Part shown: piece by piece, positions 33,224 to 42,634 of the stretch
Layout: each line of letters begins with the position of its first letter
Position numbering within the stretch: the stretch's first letter is position 1
Origin: Monomorium pharaonis
Taxonomy: Eukaryota; Arthropoda; Insecta; Hymenoptera; Formicidae
Direction of reading: 5' to 3'
NCBI RefSeq assembly: GCF_013373865.1
Contig: NC_050471.1
Coordinates: 12,652,983-12,716,982, forward strand
Length of the DNA: 64,000 bases
Translations under genes and position numbers: made by a program
The notes under the pieces: generated by a model
The model's database searches: none
Told to the model about the DNA's origin: nothing
Seen by the model: only the letters and a program-made list of their open reading frames with translations

Positions 33224-36200
33224 AATATTATGTACATTATATTGTGTTTTGTTGTGGTATTATATTAATTATTATTATTGTTATTATTAATGTGTTGTGT
33301 TATTATATTAATATATTAATTTAATTAAGTTTAATTTTATGTATTTGTTGTACCCCTCGTTGTGAGTACGATTTTGGGATCGCTGCCAGAGATCTCGCGA
33401 GGAAGGTATTTTGTCACATACACCGTTATTTGTCTTGAACACTTTTATTCTTGTATTCAGTTACAATAGTTAGATCGCGACCCCGCAAGGCAGAGTGTCG
33501 CGTCTATGAACTTGTTGTCCACGACCCCGCAACGCAGAGTGTCGTGGTTGTGTGTTTACAACAAGTTATCTCGGCGATACACGACCCCGCAAAGCAGAGT
33601 GTCGTGTGTAGTTTTAGTTTGTCTACTTCGGATTGACCCGATCCTCACCTTCTTTCGCCGGTTTATATATCCGATAATTCGGTAGTTGGATCGAAAGAAG
33701 GGGAGGATTGCGTGAGGGCGTAAATCGGTCAGTATTCCAAATTATTGCTTAGACAGCAAGTGCTGTCTAAGGAGCATTGCGCTAATTGTCGAGCGGATTG
33801 CGCGAAACCTCGCGCGATGCGCTCGATGCTGACTGCAGCTGACCGACTTACGTCATCGTGTTACTGACACCTTATCGTTATGAGTGTGTCACTCATAACA
33901 TCCCTCCCCCCTGATAAAAAGAAAATGAGGGTTCTGAATTTTCGCTTTTTCGCTTATAGTTATATCGCGTCGTCAGATTGTTTACAATTTTCGTTTTTTC
34001 GACGCTTATAAACTATATATAATTACAATAATAATTACAATAATTACATTACAAGGTGTCGGATGTCGTATATACAATCTTTCGTAAAAAAAAATTTTCT
34101 TTTGACTTAAATGACGAATTATGCGCAAAATAGAATGTTTAATTTTGGGTGCCCTATTATAAAATTTGTTTCTGTCTTCTTTTGAGGTATTCTCCTCGTT
34201 TCGGTTTTACTTTCTTTCTTTTTCATTATGCTTCTATGAACGGTTTTAGTTTATTTGTGTGTACACGTGTTGACGTCCTGCCCTTTTTTATTGTATAATT
34301 TGCGTCTGAGTGTTTCTCAGTGATTACGTAGGGTCCCGTCCATTTTGCGTCTAGTTTTTTAGATCTCCCGCGGCGGAGAGCTTCATCATACAGGAGTACT
34401 TTATCTCCTATCTTGTATTTTATTTCTTTAGTAGTTTTATCATAATAATTCTTGGCCTTTTGTTTTTCTTTTTTAACTTTTTCCCTCGCGATCTGGTTCG
34501 TTGCCCTTATTTTTTCTCGCAGTTCCTGTGCGTAATCCTCGTAGTTATACGTAGGATTCGGGGGTCTGCTCAGGGCTGTCGGTAGTTCGGCTTGTCTTCC
34601 GAAAACTAGTTCAAACGGAGTGAATCCAGTCGCCGTGTGGGGGGTAGTATTATACGTATGCATTGCATACGGGATCCATTCGTCCCAGTCCGTCTGCTCT
34701 TTATTTATAAAATGTCGCAGATATTCCGCTAATGTTCGGTGCGATCTCTCAAGGGTGCCGTTGCTCTCAGGGTGGTAAGCAGTGGTTTGGATTTTGTCTA
34801 TCTTCAGTAGCTTACACGCGTTTTTGAAGATTTCGCTTGTAAAGTTTGTCCCTTGATCTGTCAAGATACATTCAGGTGTACCGTATTCTAGGACAATCTT
34901 TGTGACAAATTCCTTGCTTACCGTGTTTGCCTCTTGATTTGGAATCGGCATCGCCTTGCTGAATTTTGTCAGGTGATCTTGGAACGTTAGCAGATACTTA
35001 TTTCCATTTGCTGTCTCTGTCAGTGGTCCCACGATGTCCAGAGCGCATTTTTCGAATGGTCGGCTGGGGGTATCCGTAATTACTAACGGTATCTTATTTC
35101 TTTTAGATAGTTTGTTTTTCTGGCAGAGTTCGCATTTTTTAATATGTTTTTCTACGTCTGCCGTTATTCCGGGCCAGTTATATTTTAATCGTATCCTTTT
35201 TAGGGTTCTTTCGACCCCTTGATGCCCTCCGGTGGGTGCATCATGGTATTCGTATAATATTTTTCGCTTTTCTTCTTCCGTGTAGCTTTGCACGGTCTCA
35301 TTATTTTTGTTTTCTTCGTTGCTCATGTGTATTTGATTGTGCTCTCCGTCTTCTTTTAACGCGAGCATTTTATCAGCCGTCTCCGTAATGTGAACCTCTG
35401 GTTTCACGTTGCGGCTCAACGCATCGGCGTTTGCGTTCGCGCGTCCGGCCTTATGTACGATTTCGTAATCGTATTCTTCCAATTTTAAACGCCACCGGAT
35501 TAATCTCGATCCAGGGTCGTTTACACTGAATAGCCATACAAGGGGCCTGTGGTCAGTGATAATTTTAAACTTGGTGCCGTATATGTACGGTCTGAAATGC
35601 TTGACGGCCCATACTATAGCCAGTAATTCTTTTTCTGTTGTGCTATAGTTTTGTTCTGCACGGTTTAGCACTCGACTCGCATATGCTATGGGGCGGTCTT
35701 TGCCTATCGGTCCTTGCGATAGTACGGCTCCCACTGCGTAATCGGAGGCATCCGTTGTTACGTTGAATTCTTTTGAGAAATCCGGATACTGAAGTACCGG
35801 TGCGGTCATTAGCTTCTCTTTTAGTATGTCGAAAGCAATCTGTTGCTCTGTGGACCATACGAATTTTTCTGACTTTTTTGTCAGCTTAGTTAGCGGCTTA
35901 GCTATCCTCGAAAATTCGTTGATGAACTTTCGGTAATATCCGGCGAGGCCTATGAAAGATTGCACGTCTTTCACCTTCTGAGGTGCCGGGAAATCTTTTA
36001 TCGCCTGTAATTTGGCGGGATCAGGGGAGATTCCCTCTTCTGAGATTATGTGTCCCAGGTAATTTACTTCTTTCCGCAGGAACTCACATTTGTCCGGCTG
36101 CAGTTTTAAATTGGCTTTTCGTAAGCGCTGTAGTACTTCCTTTAGACGTTTATTATGGTCTTCCAGACTTGAGCCATAAATAACTATATCGTCTAAGTAC

Positions 36201-39200
36201 ACAAGGCATTTTAGCCCTTGCATTCCCGTGAGTACTGAGTTCATCAGCCTCTGGAATGTTGCAGGTGCATTTTTTAAACCAAATGGCATTCGATTAAATT
36301 CGTAATGTCCATATGGAGTGGAGAACGCTGTCTTTTGCCTATCGCGTTCTGCCATGGGTATTTGGTGATACCCTGACGCTAAATCTAGCGTAGTAAAATA
36401 CTTGGCGTTTCCTAGTTGGTTCAAAATTTCTTCGATATTGGGCAATGGAAACGAGTCGCCGATCGTTAGATCGTTTAATTTTCGGAAGTCGATGACTATC
36501 CGTAGTCGCGGTTTTCCGCTTGAGTCAGCTTTTTTGGGAACCACTAATAAGGGTGCATTCCACTGACTTGTACTTGCTCTGATTATTCCATCTGTGAGCA
36601 TCTGCTTCATTTGATTATTTACTTCCTCCTTGTGCTTGGTGGGGAGGCGATACGGCCGTACGTTTACCGGTGCCGTGTCAGCGCGCGTGTGGATCTCGTG
36701 TTGCACGGCGGCCGTGCAAGACAGGGGTTCTCCGCTCAGATGGAAGACGTCTTGATAATCTTCGCATAAGCGCAGGAGGGCCTGCCGTTCCTCTGAGTTG
36801 AGGTGTTGCGTTCGTAGCATTTGTCAAATCCGCTCCTTCCGAGGGAGGTGAGATTTGTTTTTTGGTTCAGCGACCACGGTGTAAACCTCGTGAGGATTTT
36901 TCTCGCTTAAATCCTCTACGGTAACGACCGGTGTGTTGATCCGTATTGTCTTATCAGTGGTATTGATTACACTGATCGGACATGAAAAATTTTTTGGTTT
37001 TACAAGGCATCTGCCAATGTAAACCCCTGGAGCTGGTTCCTGGGCCCGTACGACTCCAGTTTTGTTTCGATTAGTCACGGCCCTTACAATTGTTTCGCTG
37101 CGAGGTTTTAACACGGTTTGTTGATATGACTTGAATTTCAGAGTAACGTCTCTTATCGTTAACTTTTTCTGGTTATAATCGCACGTTACTTGTTGCTTTC
37201 GTAGAAAATCTAATTCTAGGATGCCATCGTATTCTAGCGGAAAATCATCCTTTACTACGTATATCGGATGCTTTATCTTATGCTTGCCTAGCTCTATTGT
37301 CGCCTGTATTTTTCCTATGGTGTAGACCTTGTGGCCTGTTATTCCAACGAGGGCTATTCTTTCATGGCGAATTTTGGTTTCGCCTTTTAAATTTTTTACT
37401 TTTATTAACGAGAGTGTGGCTCCGGAATCGAATAACATGTCGATTTTTCCTGATTTGGTCTCTCGTATTGAAAGTGTGACTAAGTCGAGTCCGCTATCTT
37501 TGTGTGCGTCTCGCTTTACATGCGTAACTTGATACGCGGCGGCGGTGCCCGTCGTGCTCGAGTCATCGTCCGAGCTCTCGTCGCTACTTGCCGTATCGGC
37601 ATGTTTTATCATTTTGACGGCCTTACTTGTACGCTGTTTAGCGTCCTTTTCTATTTTCCTTTTTGGCTTTGCTTCCGGGCGATCCTCGTCTTTCGGTGGA
37701 GGTCGCCCATGCAGGGTCCAGCAGTCGTTTCGGCTGTGGCCCGTTTTCTTGCAGTAACTGCATTGTTGTACTGCTGTATTTACTCGTGGCCGTCCTTCCG
37801 GTCGGGGTAATTCGAACCGGTTGGCGTATCTGCTGCTTCGGCAGTCTCTTCCGTCGTGTCCTATTTTTCCGCACTTTCCGCAACGGATGGTCGGAGCACG
37901 GTTATTGCGTTGGGCATTTGGCATATCCCGCCTATTGCCGTTGAGGCGCGTGCTTGCCCCCTTAACTTTTTCTTCCGCACTAGCTCCTGCGATTGCTTCT
38001 TGAAGCGTGTTGTACCGTTGGGCTCGAACTAATAGCTTTATTTCTTCGTGTAGCCCTATCTGGTAGTTGTAAAGGGCTTGTTCCTTGATGCTCTCAAGTA
38101 TCGCCCGCTGCTGTTCTATTGTATGGTTTTTTCCTTCCTCCATGGATTCGTATAACTCCATGGCCAAGTTGTCTACTCTTCGTCCAAATTCTTGAGCGGT
38201 TTCGTTTGATTTTTGTTTCAGGGAGTTAAATTCGAGCTGCAAATGGGCGGTGCTGCGCTTGCCCAGATATTCATTTTCTAATTCCCTTTTTAACTGGTCG
38301 TAGTTTTCTATATCGCGAGTGTGGAAATCCATCATCGCCTTGCCCTTGAATTTGGTACATAGTATCGCGTCGAGGAGTATGAATTCATCCGACGGATGTA
38401 TGTTTTTCATCGCATAGGAGCTGGCGTTTAAAAATTCTCGTACTCGTTCCCTCGAAGTTCCATTAATTTCGGGGATCATATTTCGCGCTTCTTTCAAGCT
38501 TAAATTGTAAGTGTTGGTCCCATGTCGATGTCGTACATCTCGGGGTGAGTGCCCATACGACAGATCTAACGCATGGTTAGTCGGTTGTCGCGTATTTCTA
38601 GCCGTTTCTCGCGGCGGCGGCTGTGCTTCGTGTCGGTTTCCAAGCTGGAAACGAAGCTCGCGAATTTCGAATAGCAGGTCATGGAGCATCATATTCTCCA
38701 TGGGATGCATCGGTCGCCTATGAATTTGTGGCGCCGTCGGTGAACTTCCGCTTTGTTCACTTAAATTATTACGGAGCTCTTGTGCTTCCTCTTCGGGTTC
38801 TTCCCGGATTACGCGAGGCGACGCATGTGGTAGGGAGCGTGTCGACGGTCCCGCTACGTCTGTCCGCGTTGGTGAACGTGTGTCCATATTGTCGTTTATT
38901 AGACTAAAGTCTGGTCCCTGTATCGGGAACGCGCGTTCAGTCGTGATATTTGGCGAATTTGCTCGACTATTCAAAAGTCGAAGCGCGTTATCGAATATTT
39001 CTTCTAACGCGTCTTGAACAACGTTAAGCGCTGTATCAGTGTTTTGGTCGGACATTTACGTTCGAGTGTAAGCGCGTGTGCTGAGTTCGCGTTTTATTTC
39101 GCGGTATCGTATGTCGCGTTGCGCTAGTGCGTTTGCATTCGTATGCCTTTGAAGTACAGTAGCTATCTTAGCTATGTCTTTTTACGGTAATCGCGGTTAC

Positions 39201-41195
39201 CGGGGGTCAACCGATATTTTGCTCTATTTGTGTTACAGTTTTATGTCGTCCTACGCTCGTTTCGCGTTACAATTTAATGTTTGTCGGACTTACATAAGTA
39301 CGATGAGCTGCATGGTGCGGCGATCAGCTGAGCCTTGTCGCGGTAGGTCTCGGCGTCGTCTCGAGTTTCTCTCTTATCGCTGACGCGCTCCGGCGTGGCT
39401 GGCTTCCTGGCCTGTACAGCTGATTGCTCGGTGACGCTTGGTTCCTCTTGGATCTTCCTTTTGGCAGTGCAAATCCCACCGCTGCCACCACTGTTGTGGT
39501 CCTCCTTTTGGCAGTGCAATATCCCACCGCTGGCACCACTGTTGTACCCCTCGTTGTGAGTACGATTTTGGGATCGCTGCCAGAGATCTCGCGAGGAAGG
39601 TATTTTGTCACATACACCGTTATTTGTCTTGAACACTTTTATTCTTGTATTCAGTTACAATAGTTAGATCGCGACCCCGCAAGGCAGAGTGTCGCGTCTA
39701 TGAACTTGTTGTCCACGACCCCGCAACGCAGAGTGTCGTGGTTGTGTGTTTACAACAAGTTATCTCGGCGATACACGACCCCGCAAAGCAGAGTGTCGTG
39801 TGTAGTTTTAGTTTGTCTACTTCGGATTGACCCGATCCTCACCTTCTTTCGCCGGTTTATATATCCGATAATTCGGTAGTTGGATCGAAAGAAGGGGAGG
39901 ATTGCGTGAGGGCGTAAATCGGTCAGTATTCCAAATTATTGCTTAGACAGCAAGTGCTGTCTAAGGAGCATTGCGCTAATTGTCGAGCGGATTGCGCGAA
40001 ACCTCGCGCGATGCGCTCGATGCTGACTGCAGCTGACCGACTTACGTCATCGTGTTACTGACACCTTATCGTTATGAGTGTGTCACTCATAACATATTAT
40101 ATAAATATATTGTGTTAAATATGTTATAATAATATGTTGAATAATAATTATTATTACTTTACTTCTGCACAATTTCTTGAATTTCTTGCTGAGTTGTAGG
40201 AAAATGTATCCATCGTCTTAACATATGTTGATTTATTGCAAATGTAACTTCAATAATGATAACGCTTACAGTAGACTGTGCTATACTTGATCTACTGTCG
40301 ACGCCAACAGATTTTTGATAACTGCCCTGGCCATAAAAATTCAGAGCACACAATACCTAATATTATTAATAACAGACTGTTATATTGCCGCGTAAATAAT
40401 TTATTTTCTTTTTAATAATTTTTAATCGTTTAACATAATTTGAAGATTTATATCTATTATATTGCCACTTAAATAAAATTTGTGTTTTTTATCTAATTTT
40501 TTGACTTTTTACTTTAATATAATTTGGGATTGCGACAGCTCTTTCCCGTGGAGGAAGATATGGCTTTAATTCTCCTACAAGAGTTTCTGCCAAACGTTTC
40601 GGCAGTCTATATATTCCCATAAATTCTTTTTCGGGAATAATAAATGGATTATACATGTCTCTAATTGTTCTTCTCGTAAGACGACTATGTCGAATTGCTG
40701 CAAGACGCTGCCTTTCTCTCTCACGACGTATTACAGCTAACTATAATAAATTCAAAAAAAGGAAAATATAAATAGCAAAATAAATACAGCAATATAATAT
40801 TCTATATACTTACCAGAATTAAACAAAATAATTAATTTTAATTTATGTTTAATTTATAAAATTTATATAATTTATAATAGAGTTGCAACGAATATTCGGA
40901 AACTATTTGGCAACGTTTTTACTACGTTATTTACTTTTAATAAAAACTATTTAACGTTAACAACGTTAAATAGTTTTTATTAAAACTATTCGGTATCTAG
41001 CCGAATAGTAACCGAATATTTGGTGCTACGGTCAATAATAAAAAAAAACGTTGCCGAATAGACAGAAAACCGAATAGTTGCTTAATATTTGTTGCAACTC
41101 TAAAAAGGTTGCCAAATAGGCTAAATAGTTACCAAATATTCGTTGCAATTTTAATTTATAATTTATATAACAAAAATATCCAAAATACTTACCAT
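32268..41195 (-). CDS. HARBI1-like transposase, six-exon model, intron invaded by Gypsy C
   Basis: Model on the minus strand: 41195-41193 (ATG only), 40740-40513, 40356-40163, 33128-32996, 32873-32732 and 32656-32268. This is 1,089 nt or 362 residues with all phases matching, close to the usual 350 or so of HARBI1. The N-terminal part has basic RRERERQR and a helix-turn-helix (GSYQKSVGVDSRSSIAQSTV). The nuclease DDE_Tnp_4 follows: GLLGFVNGTNVAI where the family has a catalytic Asp before Gly-Thr (here Asn), RYPGSTHDSFVW (second Asp present) and STRNAVERCIGVLKKRF (Glu present). Intron 3 holds the whole Gypsy C (33346-40094), and intron 1 holds a small MITE. Apart from the Asp-to-Asn change the coding sequence is intact, so loss of cutting activity probably came before loss of the frame. 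Coding exons of the Myb-like gene lie on the other strand at both sides. Confidence 0.75.
33346..33900 (-). repeat. Gypsy C 3' LTR
   Basis: On the minus strand it runs tgttatgagtgac .. ggggtacaaca. It contains a perfect 11-bp palindromic stem (33748-33758/33761-33771) and three hairpins (33476-33607). Confidence 0.95.
33476..33607. other. Three covarying hairpins in the LTR
   Basis: Hairpins at 33476-33502 (stem cgcgac/gtcgcg), 33519-33547 (ccacgac/gtcgtgg) and 33579-33607 (acacgac/gtcgtgt) share the loop cccgcaaNgcagagt. Where the stem differs between units, both sides differ together. Confidence 0.9.
33901..33912 (-). other. Gypsy C polypurine tract
   Basis: The minus strand reads aggggggaggga directly before the LTR start TGTTATG, which is the expected start of plus-strand DNA synthesis. 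Confidence 0.85.
34226..36820 (-). CDS. pol: Gypsy C Pol: RT, RNase H, integrase (864 aa)
   Basis: RT (residues about 50-270): TLDLASGYHQIPM, FGLKNAPATFQRLM and the catalytic YLDDIVIYG. Tether and RNase H (about 290-430): TTDASDYAVGAVLSQ, TTEKELLAIVWAVKHF, ITDHRPLVWLF. Integrase (about 530-860): zinc part HDAPTGGHQGVERTL with CELCQKNK, a core with Asp in ALDIVGPL, Asp in ILTDQGTNF and Glu in NGTLERSHR, then the GPY/F module WTGPYVITEKH and a C-terminus HTNKLKPFIEA. All catalytic residues are present. The frame is the same as that of gag-pro and is separated from it by TGA CAA; the ATG at 36820 is the second codon after that stop. Pol would therefore be made by UGA readthrough or by re-initiation. 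Confidence 0.95.
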   Translation of the reverse strand: MLRTQHLNSEERQALLRLCEDYQDVFHLSGEPLSCTAAVQHEIHTRADTAPVNVRPYRLPTKHKEEVNNQMKQMLTDGIIRASTSQWNAPLLVVPKKADSSGKPRLRIVIDFRKLNDLTIGDSFPLPNIEEILNQLGNAKYFTTLDLASGYHQIPMAERDRQKTAFSTPYGHYEFNRMPFGLKNAPATFQRLMNSVLTGMQGLKCLVYLDDIVIYGSSLEDHNKRLKEVLQRLRKANLKLQPDKCEFLRKEVNYLGHIISEEGISPDPAKLQAIKDFPAPQKVKDVQSFIGLAGYYRKFINEFSRIAKPLTKLTKKSEKFVWSTEQQIAFDILKEKLMTAPVLQYPDFSKEFNVTTDASDYAVGAVLSQGPIGKDRPIAYASRVLNRAEQNYSTTEKELLAIVWAVKHFRPYIYGTKFKIITDHRPLVWLFSVNDPGSRLIRWRLKLEEYDYEIVHKAGRANANADALSRNVKPEVHITETADKMLALKEDGEHNQIHMSNEENKNNETVQSYTEEEKRKILYEYHDAPTGGHQGVERTLKRIRLKYNWPGITADVEKHIKKCELCQKNKLSKRNKIPLVITDTPSRPFEKCALDIVGPLTETANGNKYLLTFQDHLTKFSKAMPIPNQEANTVSKEFVTKIVLEYGTPECILTDQGTNFTSEIFKNACKLLKIDKIQTTAYHPESNGTLERSHRTLAEYLRHFINKEQTDWDEWIPYAMHTYNTTPHTATGFTPFELVFGRQAELPTALSRPPNPTYNYEDYAQELREKIRATNQIAREKVKKEKQKAKNYYDKTTKEIKYKIGDKVLLYDEALRRGRSKKLDAKWTGPYVITEKHSDANYTIKKGRTSTRVHTNKLKPFIEA
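36824..39055 (-). CDS. gag: Gypsy C Gag-protease (743 aa)
   Basis: It starts MSDQNTDTALN. After an acidic, Ser/Pro-rich N-terminal part comes a retrotransposon-gag capsid region (about residues 190-390: LSLKEARNMIPEI, REFLNASSYAMKNI, AHLQLEFNSLKQKSNETAQEF), then two CCHC knuckles (CGKCGKIGHDGRDC and CSYCKKTGHSRNDC, about 425-480) and a Lys/Asp/Ser-rich linker. A retropepsin follows with the active site LFDSGATLS (about 555) and DGILELDFL (about 650). It ends RKERI at TGA (36826-36824). Protease being in the Gag frame and the next ORF staying in the same phase is unlike the usual -1 shift of Ty3/Gypsy. Confidence 0.95.
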   Translation of the reverse strand: MSDQNTDTALNVVQDALEEIFDNALRLLNSRANSPNITTERAFPIQGPDFSLINDNMDTRSPTRTDVAGPSTRSLPHASPRVIREEPEEEAQELRNNLSEQSGSSPTAPQIHRRPMHPMENMMLHDLLFEIRELRFQLGNRHEAQPPPRETARNTRQPTNHALDLSYGHSPRDVRHRHGTNTYNLSLKEARNMIPEINGTSRERVREFLNASSYAMKNIHPSDEFILLDAILCTKFKGKAMMDFHTRDIENYDQLKRELENEYLGKRSTAHLQLEFNSLKQKSNETAQEFGRRVDNLAMELYESMEEGKNHTIEQQRAILESIKEQALYNYQIGLHEEIKLLVRAQRYNTLQEAIAGASAEEKVKGASTRLNGNRRDMPNAQRNNRAPTIRCGKCGKIGHDGRDCRSSRYANRFELPRPEGRPRVNTAVQQCSYCKKTGHSRNDCWTLHGRPPPKDEDRPEAKPKRKIEKDAKQRTSKAVKMIKHADTASSDESSDDDSSTTGTAAAYQVTHVKRDAHKDSGLDLVTLSIRETKSGKIDMLFDSGATLSLIKVKNLKGETKIRHERIALVGITGHKVYTIGKIQATIELGKHKIKHPIYVVKDDFPLEYDGILELDFLRKQQVTCDYNQKKLTIRDVTLKFKSYQQTVLKPRSETIVRAVTNRNKTGVVRAQEPAPGVYIGRCLVKPKNFSCPISVINTTDKTIRINTPVVTVEDLSEKNPHEVYTVVAEPKNKSHLPRKERI
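39451..39539 (-). other. Duplicated primer-binding region of Gypsy C
   Basis: Two direct repeats of about 48 bp (starting near 39451 and 39498) each hold the end of the LTR (acaaca), a primer site and the following 20 or so bases. The copy that touches the LTR reads TGGTGCCAGCGGTGGGAT (one mismatch to tRNA-Leu); the inner copy (39490-39473) reads TGGTGGCAGCGGTGGGAT, a full match. Confidence 0.85.
39540..40094 (-). repeat. Gypsy C 5' LTR
   Basis: Same 555 bp as 33346-33900; the hairpins lie at about 39670-39696, 39713-39741 and 39773-39801. Confidence 0.95.
40880..41100. mobile_element. MITE with TA target duplication in the transposase intron
   Basis: The termini gagttgcaacgaatatt and aatatttgttgcaactc form inverted repeats flanked by TA. 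The centre is a perfect palindrome built on aactatttaacgtt. A further half-copy of the end follows to about 41152. Probably Tc1/mariner-related, from the TA only. Confidence 0.6.
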
Positions 41196-41660
41196 AGTAA
41201 AAATAGTGTACAAGTCGAATCTTGTGACAAAATTAGAGACACTTTAACTTTTAGGATTTTTAACAAAAATGAGTAACCAATTTTAGTTACAGTTAATTAA
41301 TTAATATAATTAATTGCTGTCACTTGCTTCGGCTGTCAAATATAATATTTGAGGGTTACCGTAATCTCATTCCGAGCGGAATTATCTTTCCGCTTGCTCG
41401 CGAGCTGTAGAAATCATTTAGATCGATTCGGAATCTTTCCGAATGTTCATAATAAGACAACTGACAAAAAATGGAATCATTCCGATCGTTTCGGAATTTA
41501 TCTGAAGTCCATAATAAGAAAATGACGAAAAACGGAATTATTCCGAGCGGAAACGTTTCCGAATAGATACATAATAGCTGCCCAGGATATCTCTATTCTT
41601 TTTCTGAGATACATAATGAAAGCTTTTAAAATGTTGAGGGAAAAAAAGCTTTTTGTCTTC

Positions 41661-41927
41661 ATGATAGCCAAAATAAAAGGTTTACCTAAAAAATGTATGT
41701 AACCTTTTTTGTAGAGCTTTTTAGGAGCTTCATTTTTTGTTTGAAACTTTTTTCTCTAAAATCAATATTTTCAGAGATATACAGTAAAAATGTTTGCAAC
41801 TTTAGGAAGTGATGAAGGGCAAACAAAGCTTTGTCGGCGAAAATTCTTTTAGGGACTTTCTTCTCTAATCAAGGGTAAGCTTTGGTTAAAATTTCAGCGC
41901 GATCGGAGGTTTCACCTTTTCGGAAGT
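41661..41927 (-). repeat. Right arm of the long inverted repeat pair
   Basis: Reverse-complement partner of 27964-28233. It lies just outside the right end of the Harbinger element. Confidence 0.75.
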
Positions 41928-42098
41928 TTATCCCCGAAAATTTTTGTTTTCAAGAGCGCTTCTAATGGCTATTGTGGATTTTTGAAAATTTTGAAATTTA
42001 AATTTTGAGTGTCAAAGCCAAAACAAAAATAGTATGGTTAAATACTACATGACGTATTGACACTGTATATAGCGTTTTTATAATTTTAGGATTTTTGG

Positions 42099-42634
42099 TG
42101 TGCGAGATATGGAGGTTACAAAATTTTTGGATTAAGTATAGAATATTCATAATTTAGTTTTTCTTGTAGGTAACATCGGCCTGAATGTGGCTATCATATT
42201 TGCAGAGAGCGGTGACGTCATTCGCGGTATCAAGGTAAGTATATGTATTAGTAAAATTAAAAGACATTACTAAGGTAGAATAAAATTGATCGCTAGTTAG
42301 CTTTAATGTACTAGATCCTTATGGCGGATATGTAATTACGAGTATAATTCTGAAATAAGTACCTAACGTTTTAGGTTTGTTCGGTTTTACTATACCGGGT
42401 TGGTTCGACGTTACTCTAGTAATCTGTACTTTCCGTCAATGATTCAAACAGACCTTAATTCTTATTCCTGTGGGTACGAACGAGCTTTAGCTTTTATTTA
42501 AGAATGATATAGAGTTGTCTTTAAGAATAAGAGATAATTAATAGGTAAACATATAAAAATTAAAAGTGAAAATAAAAATATTGAAAATAGGAAAATAAAA
42601 AAGAAGAGGGGGTGGAAAACGACGGGACGTCACA
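42099..42634. mobile_element. Probable solo LTR, TTGG target duplication
   Basis: It starts TGTGCGAG and ends GACGTCACA. TTGG lies on both sides (42095-42098 and 42635-42638). Its right edge cuts the Gypsy B frame (the residues before it read AEANLLP). It contains a candidate exon-like piece (42170-42234) between ttcttgtag and gtaagt, open in one frame. Poly(A)-like AATAAA occurs on both strands, so orientation is uncertain. Confidence 0.5.

Larger units (their letters stand above)
33346..40094 (-). mobile_element. Gypsy C: complete, young Ty3/Gypsy element
   Basis: Two 555-bp LTRs (33346-33900 and 39540-40094) that I read as identical; a 4-bp target duplication TATT (33342-33345 and 40095-40098); a polypurine tract next to the downstream LTR; a primer site next to the upstream LTR; and intact gag-pro and pol frames. 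No env. It was inserted into an intron of the Harbinger transposase gene. Identical LTRs and open frames mean recent insertion and possible activity. Confidence 0.95.
29947..41583. mobile_element. PIF/Harbinger DNA transposon, split by Gypsy C
   Basis: Both ends begin gggcagctattatgta reading inward, at 29947 and, in complement, at 41583; the next 60-100 bp are rich in cggaa motifs on both sides. Inside are the two genes expected of a Harbinger: a Myb/SANT-like protein (plus) and a HARBI1-like transposase (minus), both with introns. Without the 6.75-kb Gypsy C the element is about 4.9 kb. The expected 3-bp TWA target duplication is not visible at these ends, so the exact termini or later changes remain open. 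Confidence 0.8.

Noticed and set aside
34226..39055. Numerous 60-100-codon plus-strand frames opposite Gypsy C
   Set aside because: Antisense shadows of gag and pol.
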